From positions 1 to 17,845 of the forward strand of contig JAPOYQ010000402.1 in assembly GCA_026706505.1 (NCBI GenBank): a stretch of DNA of 17,845 bases, in the 5' to 3' direction. How positions within the stretch are numbered: position 1 is the first letter of the stretch; every line of letters begins with the position of its first letter. Shown piece by piece: positions 1 to 7,023 of the stretch. The notes under the pieces were generated by a model. It made no database searches. It worked only from the letters and a program-made list of their open reading frames with translations, and had not been told where the DNA came from. Source of the stretch: Gemmatimonadota bacterium (GTDB lineage Bacteria; Latescibacterota; UBA2968; UBA8231). The position numbers and the translations under genes are program-made.

Positions 1-1049
1 GCCACTGAGCGCTGCGGCGGCCGATCGCTGCCCAAAACCGCCATCTTGGCCATGGACTCAGGCCCCACTAGGAACTCGATCAGTTTCCAAGCGGCCTCGG
101 GTTGCGGCGTGTCCTTCCAGATTGAAAAACCCGAGCCAGCGTAGCGCGTCTGCCGCCCACCCGGCCCTTCGGGAACCAGTGCCAGATTCCAGCGAAAGCG
201 ATCCAGCAGTTGGTAATCCGGTATGCGCCACGGACCGGTAATCGCCATGGCCACCCTTCCCGCCTCAAACGTGAAGGTGCTCATCGGGTTGTCGCTGCGC
301 ATTCCCGGCCGCGGCGGACTCACTTTGTTCTTGAAGTAGAGATCCACGTAAAATTGCGTACCTAGGAGCACCTTGGGATCGTCCAGATTAGACACCCAAC
401 GCCCGTCCTGCTGCCGCAGAAAATCCCCGCCCGCACTCCACACGTAGTTGGCGATATCGTAGGGCGTCAGCCCGTAGATATCCGTCATGCCGTCGCCGTC
501 TTCATCGACCGTCAGCTTCCGGGCTTTCTCCACCAGTTCCTCCCAGGTCCAGTCGTCGGTCGGATAGTCCACCCCGTAGCGGTCGAAGAGGTCCATATTG
601 TAATAGCAGGAGATAGTCGATCCTTTGACTGGCAGGCCGTAGAGAACGCCTCGATAGGTATAAGCCCGCAGTCCCACCGGGTAGTAGTCGTCGCGGTCAA
701 TCCCGTGGCGATCGACTAACTCATCTAGGGGCAAAAGCTGGCCGGTGCTAGACACTTGCGGCATATCTCGCCAGTGCAAATTGAACACATCGGGCGCGTG
801 CCCCGCGTCAATGCCGGCCAAAAGTTTTTGCACAAAGCGCCGCGCTGGCATCACCTCCACCCGCAGCTTGGCCTCCGGGTTCAGGGTGCGGAATTCGTCG
901 ATGATCTGGCGATAGATGGCCGTCTGTTCGGGCGTACCCCTGACCCAGATGGTCAGCACGTCTTCGGTGGGATACAGGCGGAACTGGCTGGCACCGACTA
1001 AGACGCTGAGAACGATGGCCGCCAGCCCTCCCAAGCGCAAAAATCGCAT
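1..1049 (-). CDS. ABC transporter solute-binding protein, family 1 (sugar type), 3' end cut off by window edge
   Basis: The minus-strand frame is open from an ATG at 1049 to the left edge, giving about 349 residues of a family usually 400-450 long, so the C-terminus is missing. The N-terminus (MRFLRLGGLAAIVLSVLVGA) is a signal peptide or membrane anchor; there is no lipobox. Family-typical segments follow: an early beta-strand VLTIWVRG, APDVFNLHWRDM, the hinge-side GQLLPLDELV, the substrate-cleft KGSTISCYYN, the DEDGDGMTDIYGLT loop common in sugar binders, and AMAITGPWRI. Family knowledge: these proteins capture oligosaccharides or polyols in the periplasm and deliver them to permeases, which would lie further left. 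The exact sugar cannot be read. The start lies only about 20 bases after a terminator T-run and has no clear Shine-Dalgarno, so how it is expressed is unclear. No in-frame start exists between the terminator and this ATG. Confidence 0.9.
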   Translation of the reverse strand, partial: MRFLRLGGLAAIVLSVLVGASQFRLYPTEDVLTIWVRGTPEQTAIYRQIIDEFRTLNPEAKLRVEVMPARRFVQKLLAGIDAGHAPDVFNLHWRDMPQVSSTGQLLPLDELVDRHGIDRDDYYPVGLRAYTYRGVLYGLPVKGSTISCYYNMDLFDRYGVDYPTDDWTWEELVEKARKLTVDEDGDGMTDIYGLTPYDIANYVWSAGGDFLRQQDGRWVSNLDDPKVLLGTQFYVDLYFKNKVSPPRPGMRSDNPMSTFTFEAGRVAMAITGPWRIPDYQLLDRFRWNLALVPEGPGGRQTRYAGSGFSIWKDTPQPEAAWKLIEFLVGPESMAKMAVLGSDRPPQRSV

Positions 1050-1069
1050 AGTGTCGTGCCCGTTGTGCG

Positions 1070-1105
1070 AAAAAAAGAGAGCCCGCCTAGAAAGACGGGC
1101 TCTCT
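1070..1105 (-). terminator. Intrinsic terminator after the CBM9-like gene
   Basis: A perfect 10-bp stem (1076-1085 pairs with 1096-1105, GC-rich AGAGCCCG core) encloses a 10-base loop. On the minus strand it is followed directly by seven T residues (A-run at 1070-1076 on the plus strand, its last A also closing the stem). It lies about 28 bases beyond the stop of the gene at 1133-2044. This is a textbook rho-independent terminator for leftward transcription. It also sits about 20 bases upstream of the next start codon, so it may act as an attenuator for the solute-binding protein gene. Confidence 0.9.
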
Positions 1106-1132
1106 GCTACTCGGCCAATACTCGTAGGATTA

Positions 1133-2044
1133 CTACTGGTACTGAGCCTTAATCCGCCCCCAGCTCTCCGCTTCCACCGCAGTGGTCGGTTCGCCCCACT
1201 CGATGCCGGGGTCTATGGGTGAGAGGAACACATCGCTCACTGGTCGGCCAGCCGTCCCCCCAGGGCTGGTGCTCCACTGGCCATGGCGATAATCGCCGTC
1301 GCCGGTGCGCACATCGACGTCGATCACCATATTGCCCCAGTGGATGATCTGCCCTTCCTCGAAATCCCAAACCACTACCTGATCCTCGGTGGCTTCTTCG
1401 CTCAGGGGCATCTGCGCGATCGGCAGAATGCGGATTTCATAGATATACGTGCTTTCGCCGAACTCCTCGCCCGTAAAGCTCCAGGCGATTTCGACGTAGC
1501 GCGTACCGTTGACCAGCCACGGCAAATTGACGTTGGGCCTAAAAAATTCAAAGGCACCGTCCTTGGGTGGCACCGCGTACTTGTAGTAGAACCCGTTGGC
1601 GATATCCCCTGTGTTCTGGTCGTCGATATTGGTGTGGTCGGCGTTTAGCCCCATCTCGTAGCTGTCGTCCCAGTAGAACCTGCCCGGATCCTGGCGGCTG
1701 GTCACGTGCAAATTGTCGTACACCGAGGTCGTGACGTAGAACATATTCTGGCTATCGCTCCAGCCGATCAAATGGCGGAAATTCATATCGCTGGGATCAA
1801 TCTCACCCTGCGAGGCAAATTCCAGCGCTCTCCCCTCTCGGGTCGAAGCACCCACCGGATAGGTCGTCTCGGCGAAAATGCCATACTGGTCAACGGGAAT
1901 GGCAGACCAGTCGTCGTCGAATCCGTCGATTACCGGCACATTGGTATCGGGGAACTGCACTGCGAGCAGCAGCAAGTCAGGTGGATCGTGGGCTTGGGCA
2001 ATAGATGCAATCCCTATCCCTAACACCAAGAACAGTTTCCGCAT
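1133..2044 (-). CDS. Secreted protein with CBM9-like carbohydrate-binding-type domain
   Basis: 303 residues starting MRKLFLVLGIGIASIAQA, a clear Sec signal peptide cleaved near AQA-HD. The mature protein opens with VPVIDGFDDDWSAIP, the 'vIDG..DDW..i' signature of carbohydrate-binding module 9 / DOMON-like beta-sandwich domains. It is rich in aromatic residues through SDSQNMFYVTTSVYDN, FYWDDSYEM and RYVEIAWSFTGEEFGE. The tail ends in SWGRIKAQYQ. Family knowledge: such domains bind sugar chain ends, either alone or fused to hydrolases; no catalytic domain is present here. The start is supported by a strong Shine-Dalgarno (AAGGAGG at 2053-2059) eight bases upstream. It stands apart from the large upstream operon, behind a 156-bp AT-rich gap, and ends in its own terminator. 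Sugar binding is inferred from fold similarity; the ligand is unknown. Confidence 0.75.
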   Translation of the reverse strand: MRKLFLVLGIGIASIAQAHDPPDLLLLAVQFPDTNVPVIDGFDDDWSAIPVDQYGIFAETTYPVGASTREGRALEFASQGEIDPSDMNFRHLIGWSDSQNMFYVTTSVYDNLHVTSRQDPGRFYWDDSYEMGLNADHTNIDDQNTGDIANGFYYKYAVPPKDGAFEFFRPNVNLPWLVNGTRYVEIAWSFTGEEFGESTYIYEIRILPIAQMPLSEEATEDQVVVWDFEEGQIIHWGNMVIDVDVRTGDGDYRHGQWSTSPGGTAGRPVSDVFLSPIDPGIEWGEPTTAVEAESWGRIKAQYQ

Positions 2045-2200
2045 GATAATACCCTCCTTTACATAGGGTGGCGAAAGTGGATGATAGTGCCAAATACTTA
2101 ATTCATTGAGTACCCAAAAGCAAATAAAAATGTCGCTCTCTTGCTGTAAAATCTCAATAAATTCAATGTTTACAGTAGATTATTGACCTCTAACGACCAA
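2045..2200. other. AT-rich intergenic region with an imperfect inverted repeat
   Basis: This 156-bp gap separates the end of the barrel A gene from the CBM9-like gene and is visibly AT-rich compared with the GC-rich genes around it. It contains CTGTAAA (2144-2150) and its perfect reverse complement TTTACAG (2169-2175), 18 bases apart; the inner bases are also partly symmetric around CAATAAATTCAATG. It may hold the promoter or operator of the CBM9-like gene, or a weak terminator for the long operon (a T-rich run follows some 12 bases after the repeat on the minus strand). I see no convincing -35/-10 pair. Confidence 0.5.
2053..2059 (-). promoter_or_regulatory. Strong ribosome binding site of the CBM9-like gene
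   Basis: The minus strand reads AAGGAGG, a near-perfect anti-16S match, eight bases before the ATG at 2044. It fixes that start and is the strongest site on the left side of the window. Confidence 0.8.
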
Positions 2201-4933
2201 TCACTCCAGTCCCGCGTAAATTGTAATAAACGCCTGCGTTGTATTTATCGCTTGACGCTCTTTGAAATCCTTGCGCTCCAAGACGATGCCCGTCAATAAC
2301 CGGATGCTGTAGCCTTGATAGGCCGACGTATTGGCGAATTGCAGCCCTACCGTCAGGGAGTTGAAATCATTGAAGTCGTCGTCAAAGTCGTCGAACCACA
2401 CGTACTCCATCCCCGCCTGCACTTGCGTCACCTCTAGGAGCTGCATCCGCGCCAAGGCACCGAACAATTCCATCAGGCTGGTGTGCTGGCCCGCCGCAAA
2501 CAACGTGCGGCTCTGCTTGCGGAACTCGCTTTTCCAACGCGGCTCAACAATCAGCCGACCCAATTCGTACTCGTACCTAGCCTTGTTGATGAGACCAAAG
2601 AAAAAGTCGGTCTCGTCCAGCCCCAATCGCTGCCGCTGCGCCTCGTCCAGCCGTTGGTGGAAGTACACGTAGTTCAATTTGCTCAGCAAAAGAAGCGAAG
2701 CCGTTCTCAGACTATGGCCGACAAAGAACTGGTTCACCCAGGTGTCGCGTCCCAGGAGCGGATCGTCCAACGGGGTCAGGGCTCCACCCCGGATCGTATT
2801 GTCCGGGGCCCACTGCAACAGCGGGTTGGGGATGTCGTCCTCCACCCGCTTGGCCATCTCAAAGATGCGCAGGCGGCCGTAGCGCGGTGACAGCCCGTCG
2901 TAGTTGAGCACCGCGTAGGTACCGTGGTTCTTTTGGTCTGAAGAGATCAGCCCCTCGCGCAATACCCCGGCCATCAGCCGCAGTTGCGGCGTCAGATATA
3001 CACCGCCGTACGCGTTGTAGCCCCGATGGTCGCGTCGGTAGGGGTAGTCGGGTTCCTCGTCGTTTTCGTACTGATCAACCCAGAAATTGTTGTTCATGTC
3101 CACCCCGAACAAAAACTCCGGCCGATCGACGCCAAAGCGCATGAAGGGCTCTTCGTAGTCGGGCGTATTGTTGATCTTAACTCTATTGTCGTTCTGGTTG
3201 AGATCCGGTACAAAGTCGTTGTTCTGGTCCCACCCTGGGAAGACCTGCAAATCCGGCTGCACCCAGTCGCTGCGAAAGGCGTCGGGGACTCGGTCTTGAT
3301 CGTCGTTGTCCTCAACCAGTTCCACGCGGTCCCGGTCGGCACTGTAGTCGATCTGGCCGCTACCTGCGGCGACAAATGCCTGGGTATTGTAGAAGGGATC
3401 CATGCTGTAGGCCTCGCCGTAAAAGAAGAATGGCTCGGCCCGTTTTGACGCGTTCACCATCCAAGCTGGTGCGTTGGGACGGCCTTTGATGCCCGAAGAA
3501 GCTCTGTGCTTATTCTCCAGCACATTGGGATACTTGCGGTAGCTCCAGCTCAGGTCGTACTCGCCGTACAAGTCGAAACCGAGCACCTCGTTCACTGCAA
3601 GCGTACCCCCCAAAATATGGGTAGCCGTGGGTAGGCCATATTCAAAGCTGACGGTGCGCAAATTGGTCAGGTCGCGGATATTGCCTCGCGCTTGGTCCAC
3701 TAGCAGCAGCACTGGATTGCCCGATACATCGAGTTGGTTGTTCGACGTCATCCAGATCTGGTAGTCATTGGCCACGACCAAGCGGAACTCCACTCCGACG
3801 ATTTCGCCTACTTCGCCACTGGCCCGGTTGGTAAAATCGGACTTGCCAAAATCGTAGAACAGCCGGATCTCTTCGCTGCCGTTGGCCGAGATAAAGCCCC
3901 GCTCTGTCAGCCCCCCTTCAACCAGTGGTTCTAAGCCTATATCTCTGCCGCGATCGACGCTGCCGTCCCTGTAGGTGATGAGCACATCGGAGCCGGTCGG
4001 GAAAAAGGCCGTCCCACCGACGCCGTCCTCGGGCGAATCATCGCGCAACACAATCTGGATCCCGGTTATCGCATTCGAACCCACGGTCCCGCCTTGGCCC
4101 CCCCCGAACAGGCCAGCCGCGGGCACTGCTTGGCTGGTCCCCTGAAAATTTTGCCTTTCGGTCAGCGTACCGGTGATCATATTCTTAAAAAAATCCCGGT
4201 CCGTTAGCGCATTCGCTTGGTGGGCATTCACCATGTGAATCCCCATCTCAGTGAAGTCGCCCACTTGGGCTGTAAAGCGCCCCCCGAACAAGGTAGTAGC
4301 GCTCGTTCGCCGCACCTCGCGTCCCCGGACCCCCCGCGGACCGCTGATGCGCGAATAAATCAGCGTGCCCTCGTATTTGTCCGAGGCCAAGTCGGCCTGC
4401 ACCCCGTCCAGCCGCGCCTTGGAAAAGGTCATGGGCGTCAAGGTCGTGCGCAGGTCGCGGCTCACTGTCAGCGCATAGAAATACGAACCCTTCTGGTCTG
4501 CGGCCACCACCACCCCGGAAAACCATCGGTCAAAACGGCTGGATTGAAATACGACGTTGCCAAATTCCTGCGGCCTTTCCTGCGACGTATTGTAGACTAG
4601 CCACCCCTGGTTGATGAAATTGCCGTAGAGATCGTAGAAATAGCTCCCCTCTATATCGGCGTTTATATAGCGCTGGTAGGGAGAGCGGGCGTAGTTGGTG
4701 TACTCCCACTGGCGCCAGCGGTATTCGGCGAAGAGTTCCTGCGGCACGTACCAGCGCCGCACCGCCGGGTCGATCGCGTCCAACATCCCCTGGGCCCCTT
4801 GCAGCCGGAAATTAGTCGCAGTGCCCTGCCCGACCCCCAAGCGCGAGCCGTAGTCGGGCTGCTGACCCCAAGTCGCCTCTGCGACTATGGCCAGGAGTAA
4901 GATCCCCCTGAGTATGTTGCGCTGCGGTCTCAA
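2201..4933 (-). CDS. Barrel A: predicted outer-membrane beta-barrel protein with Asp/Asn-rich segment
   Basis: The frame is open to an ATG at 5086, but that start would overlap P3 and lacks a signal peptide. A TTG at 4933 gives MRPQRNILRGILLLAIVAEA, a good Sec signal cleaved near TWGQ-Q, with GGAGAAAG (4940-4947) as ribosome site. The product is 910 residues. The N-terminal third holds AVRRWYVPQEL, QWEYTNYAR and EGSYFYDLYGN. Residues about 540-630 form an acidic, Asn-rich segment (VEDNDDQD, WDQNNDFVPD, DMNNNFWVD, DEEPDYPYRRDHRG) resembling calcium-binding repeats. The C-terminal third has alternating hydrophobic/polar aromatic strands ending in TIYAGLE, as in barrels. It is 32 bases downstream of P3 and last in the operon. 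It is clearly paralogous to barrel B (10060-12717), differing for instance by a Gly-rich insertion around residues 262-291. I do not recognise the family; the outer-membrane location is inferred. Confidence 0.85.
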   Translation of the reverse strand: MRPQRNILRGILLLAIVAEATWGQQPDYGSRLGVGQGTATNFRLQGAQGMLDAIDPAVRRWYVPQELFAEYRWRQWEYTNYARSPYQRYINADIEGSYFYDLYGNFINQGWLVYNTSQERPQEFGNVVFQSSRFDRWFSGVVVAADQKGSYFYALTVSRDLRTTLTPMTFSKARLDGVQADLASDKYEGTLIYSRISGPRGVRGREVRRTSATTLFGGRFTAQVGDFTEMGIHMVNAHQANALTDRDFFKNMITGTLTERQNFQGTSQAVPAAGLFGGGQGGTVGSNAITGIQIVLRDDSPEDGVGGTAFFPTGSDVLITYRDGSVDRGRDIGLEPLVEGGLTERGFISANGSEEIRLFYDFGKSDFTNRASGEVGEIVGVEFRLVVANDYQIWMTSNNQLDVSGNPVLLLVDQARGNIRDLTNLRTVSFEYGLPTATHILGGTLAVNEVLGFDLYGEYDLSWSYRKYPNVLENKHRASSGIKGRPNAPAWMVNASKRAEPFFFYGEAYSMDPFYNTQAFVAAGSGQIDYSADRDRVELVEDNDDQDRVPDAFRSDWVQPDLQVFPGWDQNNDFVPDLNQNDNRVKINNTPDYEEPFMRFGVDRPEFLFGVDMNNNFWVDQYENDEEPDYPYRRDHRGYNAYGGVYLTPQLRLMAGVLREGLISSDQKNHGTYAVLNYDGLSPRYGRLRIFEMAKRVEDDIPNPLLQWAPDNTIRGGALTPLDDPLLGRDTWVNQFFVGHSLRTASLLLLSKLNYVYFHQRLDEAQRQRLGLDETDFFFGLINKARYEYELGRLIVEPRWKSEFRKQSRTLFAAGQHTSLMELFGALARMQLLEVTQVQAGMEYVWFDDFDDDFNDFNSLTVGLQFANTSAYQGYSIRLLTGIVLERKDFKERQAINTTQAFITIYAGLE

Positions 4934-4939
4934 TGCGAA

Positions 4940-4947
4940 CTTTCTCC
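4940..4947 (-). promoter_or_regulatory. Ribosome binding site that decides the TTG start of barrel A
   Basis: The minus strand reads GGAGAAAG just upstream of the TTG at 4933. The longer in-frame ATG at 5086 lies inside P3 and has no signal peptide behind it, so this site and the signal peptide together support the TTG start. Confidence 0.6.
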
Positions 4948-4965
4948 AGTAAATGGCCGGCCTCG

Positions 4966-7011
4966 TCAATAGGCCACGGCAACCAGACCACTGGCCGCTT
5001 GGCTGCCCCGGTCTGTATCGAGCGATATTTTGTACACGTATATTCCGGGCGCAACCACTTTCCCCCCTGCGTCTCGCCCGTCCCACTGGTGCGCAAAAAC
5101 GCCGCTTTGAGTTCCAGTTCCGGCCACATCTGCCACTAGGCGTCCGGCTAGGTCGAAGATCTGCACCTCTAGCTGCCGCAAGGTGCCCAAGTTGCGCACA
5201 TCGTGGGCAATGTTCACGCGGTCGTTGACGCCGTCGTCATTGGGCGTAAAGGTCGGCGGTATCACCCGCAGATCGCTGATCAGATCCCCGCCCATGGGCG
5301 TGTTGACCGAAAGCACGTCCCCGCCAAAGCGGAAGGTCGCGTTTCCCGCCTTTACCTGCTGCTTCAAGGTCGGCTCGGCGCTGTTGTAGACCCAGCCGCT
5401 GAACTCGGTGCCAAAGCGCAGCACCTTGACGTCAAAGACCACCTCGACCCTCTTCTCGCTATCTTCTATCCCCTGCAGCAATTCAAAGCCCACCACGATG
5501 CGGTCGTCTTGAATCTCGGGCGGAAAATCCGCCGTTGTGTCCACCCCATCCACCAGCACGGCCCGCACGACTTCAGCCCGAGTCTGGGTCGCAATTTCCA
5601 AGCGGTCGAACCCGGTATTGTTCTCTTCGAGGAGGGGCCGCACCACATACGTAAAGGTGTGGGGTGCAAAACTCTCCGTCTCGATCGGCCAGACCTCGGC
5701 GATTACGTCCCGGGCCGCCGATTCCTCGCCAAAAAGCAGCGACAACTCGTCGATGCGGGGCGCTTGGTCGCGGTCGGCAGTTAAGACGATCTCGAGTTGC
5801 AAATAGCGGCTCGGCCCAGGCGACATCAGTGGTGTGCCATCCGTCCAGGCTGCGGCCGACACGGCCTCGTCGCGGAGACCGCTTGCAAAGTCGTAGGGCG
5901 GCGACCAGGAACTCCAGTTCTCTGCATCGATACTCCTAGCCACGTCGTTGAAAGACCCGGCGCTGAACGTCAGGTCGTAGTCCTTGCGATCGACCTCGAC
6001 GAAATTGCCCGTCCGCTCAATGCTGAAGAACCGGTTGGGCTGCGGCGTATTGCCGGTGCGGGTGCGCAACTGAATTTGTGTACCCTCGGGCATGGCACCG
6101 CGCCAGCGGATTTTGCTCCAAGACACCGGATGACCAAAGTCGAGGATGGGCGGGCGGTACTCGGTGTGGGAGACAAAACCCTCGCCGTAGATCTCGAACT
6201 CGGCGATCTCCCAAGTGCGCTCGGGGTCCAGGGGACGAATGCCAATCCACTTTAGGTCGCGCGTTGGGAAGCGGTAGTCCACTACCACGTCGAGGTTTTC
6301 CAAGTTCCGCTCCAAGATGTCAAAGGCCGGATCGTTTTTCGCTCCGAGAGCGCGGCTTATGTCTTGGTACCAGCGCTTGCCCGGGCGGCGCTGACCAGGC
6401 AGGTCTACAAAGGGCGCTGTGGCGTCGGCCACGCTAATTTCGTACCAAGCCAAGTAATTGTCCTCAAACCCCGGCCGCGGATAGAAGCGAATGCGGTTGA
6501 TGGGCAACTCGGCCCCTAGGTTGACCACTATATTCTTGACATTGCCTATGTTGACTCCGGCGAGGCGCGGCGAGATATCCACGGGGCGCAGCGTCGCTGT
6601 TTCGATATTGCCGTCGACAATTGGTTCGACGGTCTTTCTCTCCTCTTTGGTATACGCGACGTGAATGCTAGTGTTGATGTCGCCTCCCCTTTCGGCAATG
6701 GACAGCGACAGGTTTTCCGCAGGATCAATCAAAATCGGCCGCAGGGTATTGTCGGCGAAATCGATCATGACGACTTTGCCGGAGTCCTTCATCAAAGGAT
6801 CGGCCACCGGCTTCAGCGGCACCGAGGAGACGGGGAAGACCCCAACGATATTCCCTTCGGCGTCAACTGCCGCGTACCCCCCTTCTCCGCCTTCGACTAG
6901 CTCCTGCCAGACATTGCCTTCAGTACCACCGAGGTGGAACTCCGCCCGGCCCCAAGCCTCGGTGCTAATAAAAGTCCCCAATCCGCAGATCATCAGTCCT
7001 AGGCGCAGCAT
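4966..7011 (-). CDS. P3: secreted discoidin-like protein with C-terminal FlgD/CHU_C-type Ig domain
   Basis: 681 residues. A signal peptide (MLRLGLMICGLGTFISTEAWG) precedes the short module HLGGTEGNVW...AAVDAEGN shared with P1 and P2. Residues about 127-275 look like an F5/8 type C (discoidin) beta-sandwich: DGNIETATLRP, VVNLGAELPINRIRFYP, WEIAEFEIYGEGF. Next come a region with LRTRTG (315-320), NWSSWSPPY (365-373), and AEVWPIET plus a linker. Residues about 580-665 are an Ig-like domain: FTPNDDGVND, VQIFDLAGRLV, WDGRDAGG, APGIYVYKISL. The chain ends LVAVAY. Family knowledge: discoidin folds bind glycans or lipids, and FlgD/CHU_C Ig domains sit at the C-terminus of exported surface proteins. 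The start is fixed by AGGAGG (7017-7022), which nearly touches the stop of P2, implying coupled translation. Barrel A follows 32 bases later. The exact ligand is unknown. Confidence 0.85.
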   Translation of the reverse strand: MLRLGLMICGLGTFISTEAWGRAEFHLGGTEGNVWQELVEGGEGGYAAVDAEGNIVGVFPVSSVPLKPVADPLMKDSGKVVMIDFADNTLRPILIDPAENLSLSIAERGGDINTSIHVAYTKEERKTVEPIVDGNIETATLRPVDISPRLAGVNIGNVKNIVVNLGAELPINRIRFYPRPGFEDNYLAWYEISVADATAPFVDLPGQRRPGKRWYQDISRALGAKNDPAFDILERNLENLDVVVDYRFPTRDLKWIGIRPLDPERTWEIAEFEIYGEGFVSHTEYRPPILDFGHPVSWSKIRWRGAMPEGTQIQLRTRTGNTPQPNRFFSIERTGNFVEVDRKDYDLTFSAGSFNDVARSIDAENWSSWSPPYDFASGLRDEAVSAAAWTDGTPLMSPGPSRYLQLEIVLTADRDQAPRIDELSLLFGEESAARDVIAEVWPIETESFAPHTFTYVVRPLLEENNTGFDRLEIATQTRAEVVRAVLVDGVDTTADFPPEIQDDRIVVGFELLQGIEDSEKRVEVVFDVKVLRFGTEFSGWVYNSAEPTLKQQVKAGNATFRFGGDVLSVNTPMGGDLISDLRVIPPTFTPNDDGVNDRVNIAHDVRNLGTLRQLEVQIFDLAGRLVADVAGTGTQSGVFAHQWDGRDAGGKVVAPGIYVYKISLDTDRGSQAASGLVAVAY

Positions 7012-7016
7012 TGCGG

Positions 7017-7022
7017 CCTCCT
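7017..7022 (-). promoter_or_regulatory. Ribosome binding site of P3, next to the P2 stop codon
   Basis: AGGAGG on the minus strand lies five bases before the ATG at 7011 and one base past the TAA of P2 (7024-7026). Ribosomes ending on P2 would be placed to start P3 at once. Confidence 0.8.
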
Positions 7023-7023
7023 T

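Noticed and set aside
4934..5086. Longer N-terminus for barrel A from ATG 5086
   Set aside because: It overlaps P3 by over 100 bases, is Arg/Gly-rich without a signal peptide, and puts the real signal peptide 50 residues inside the chain.
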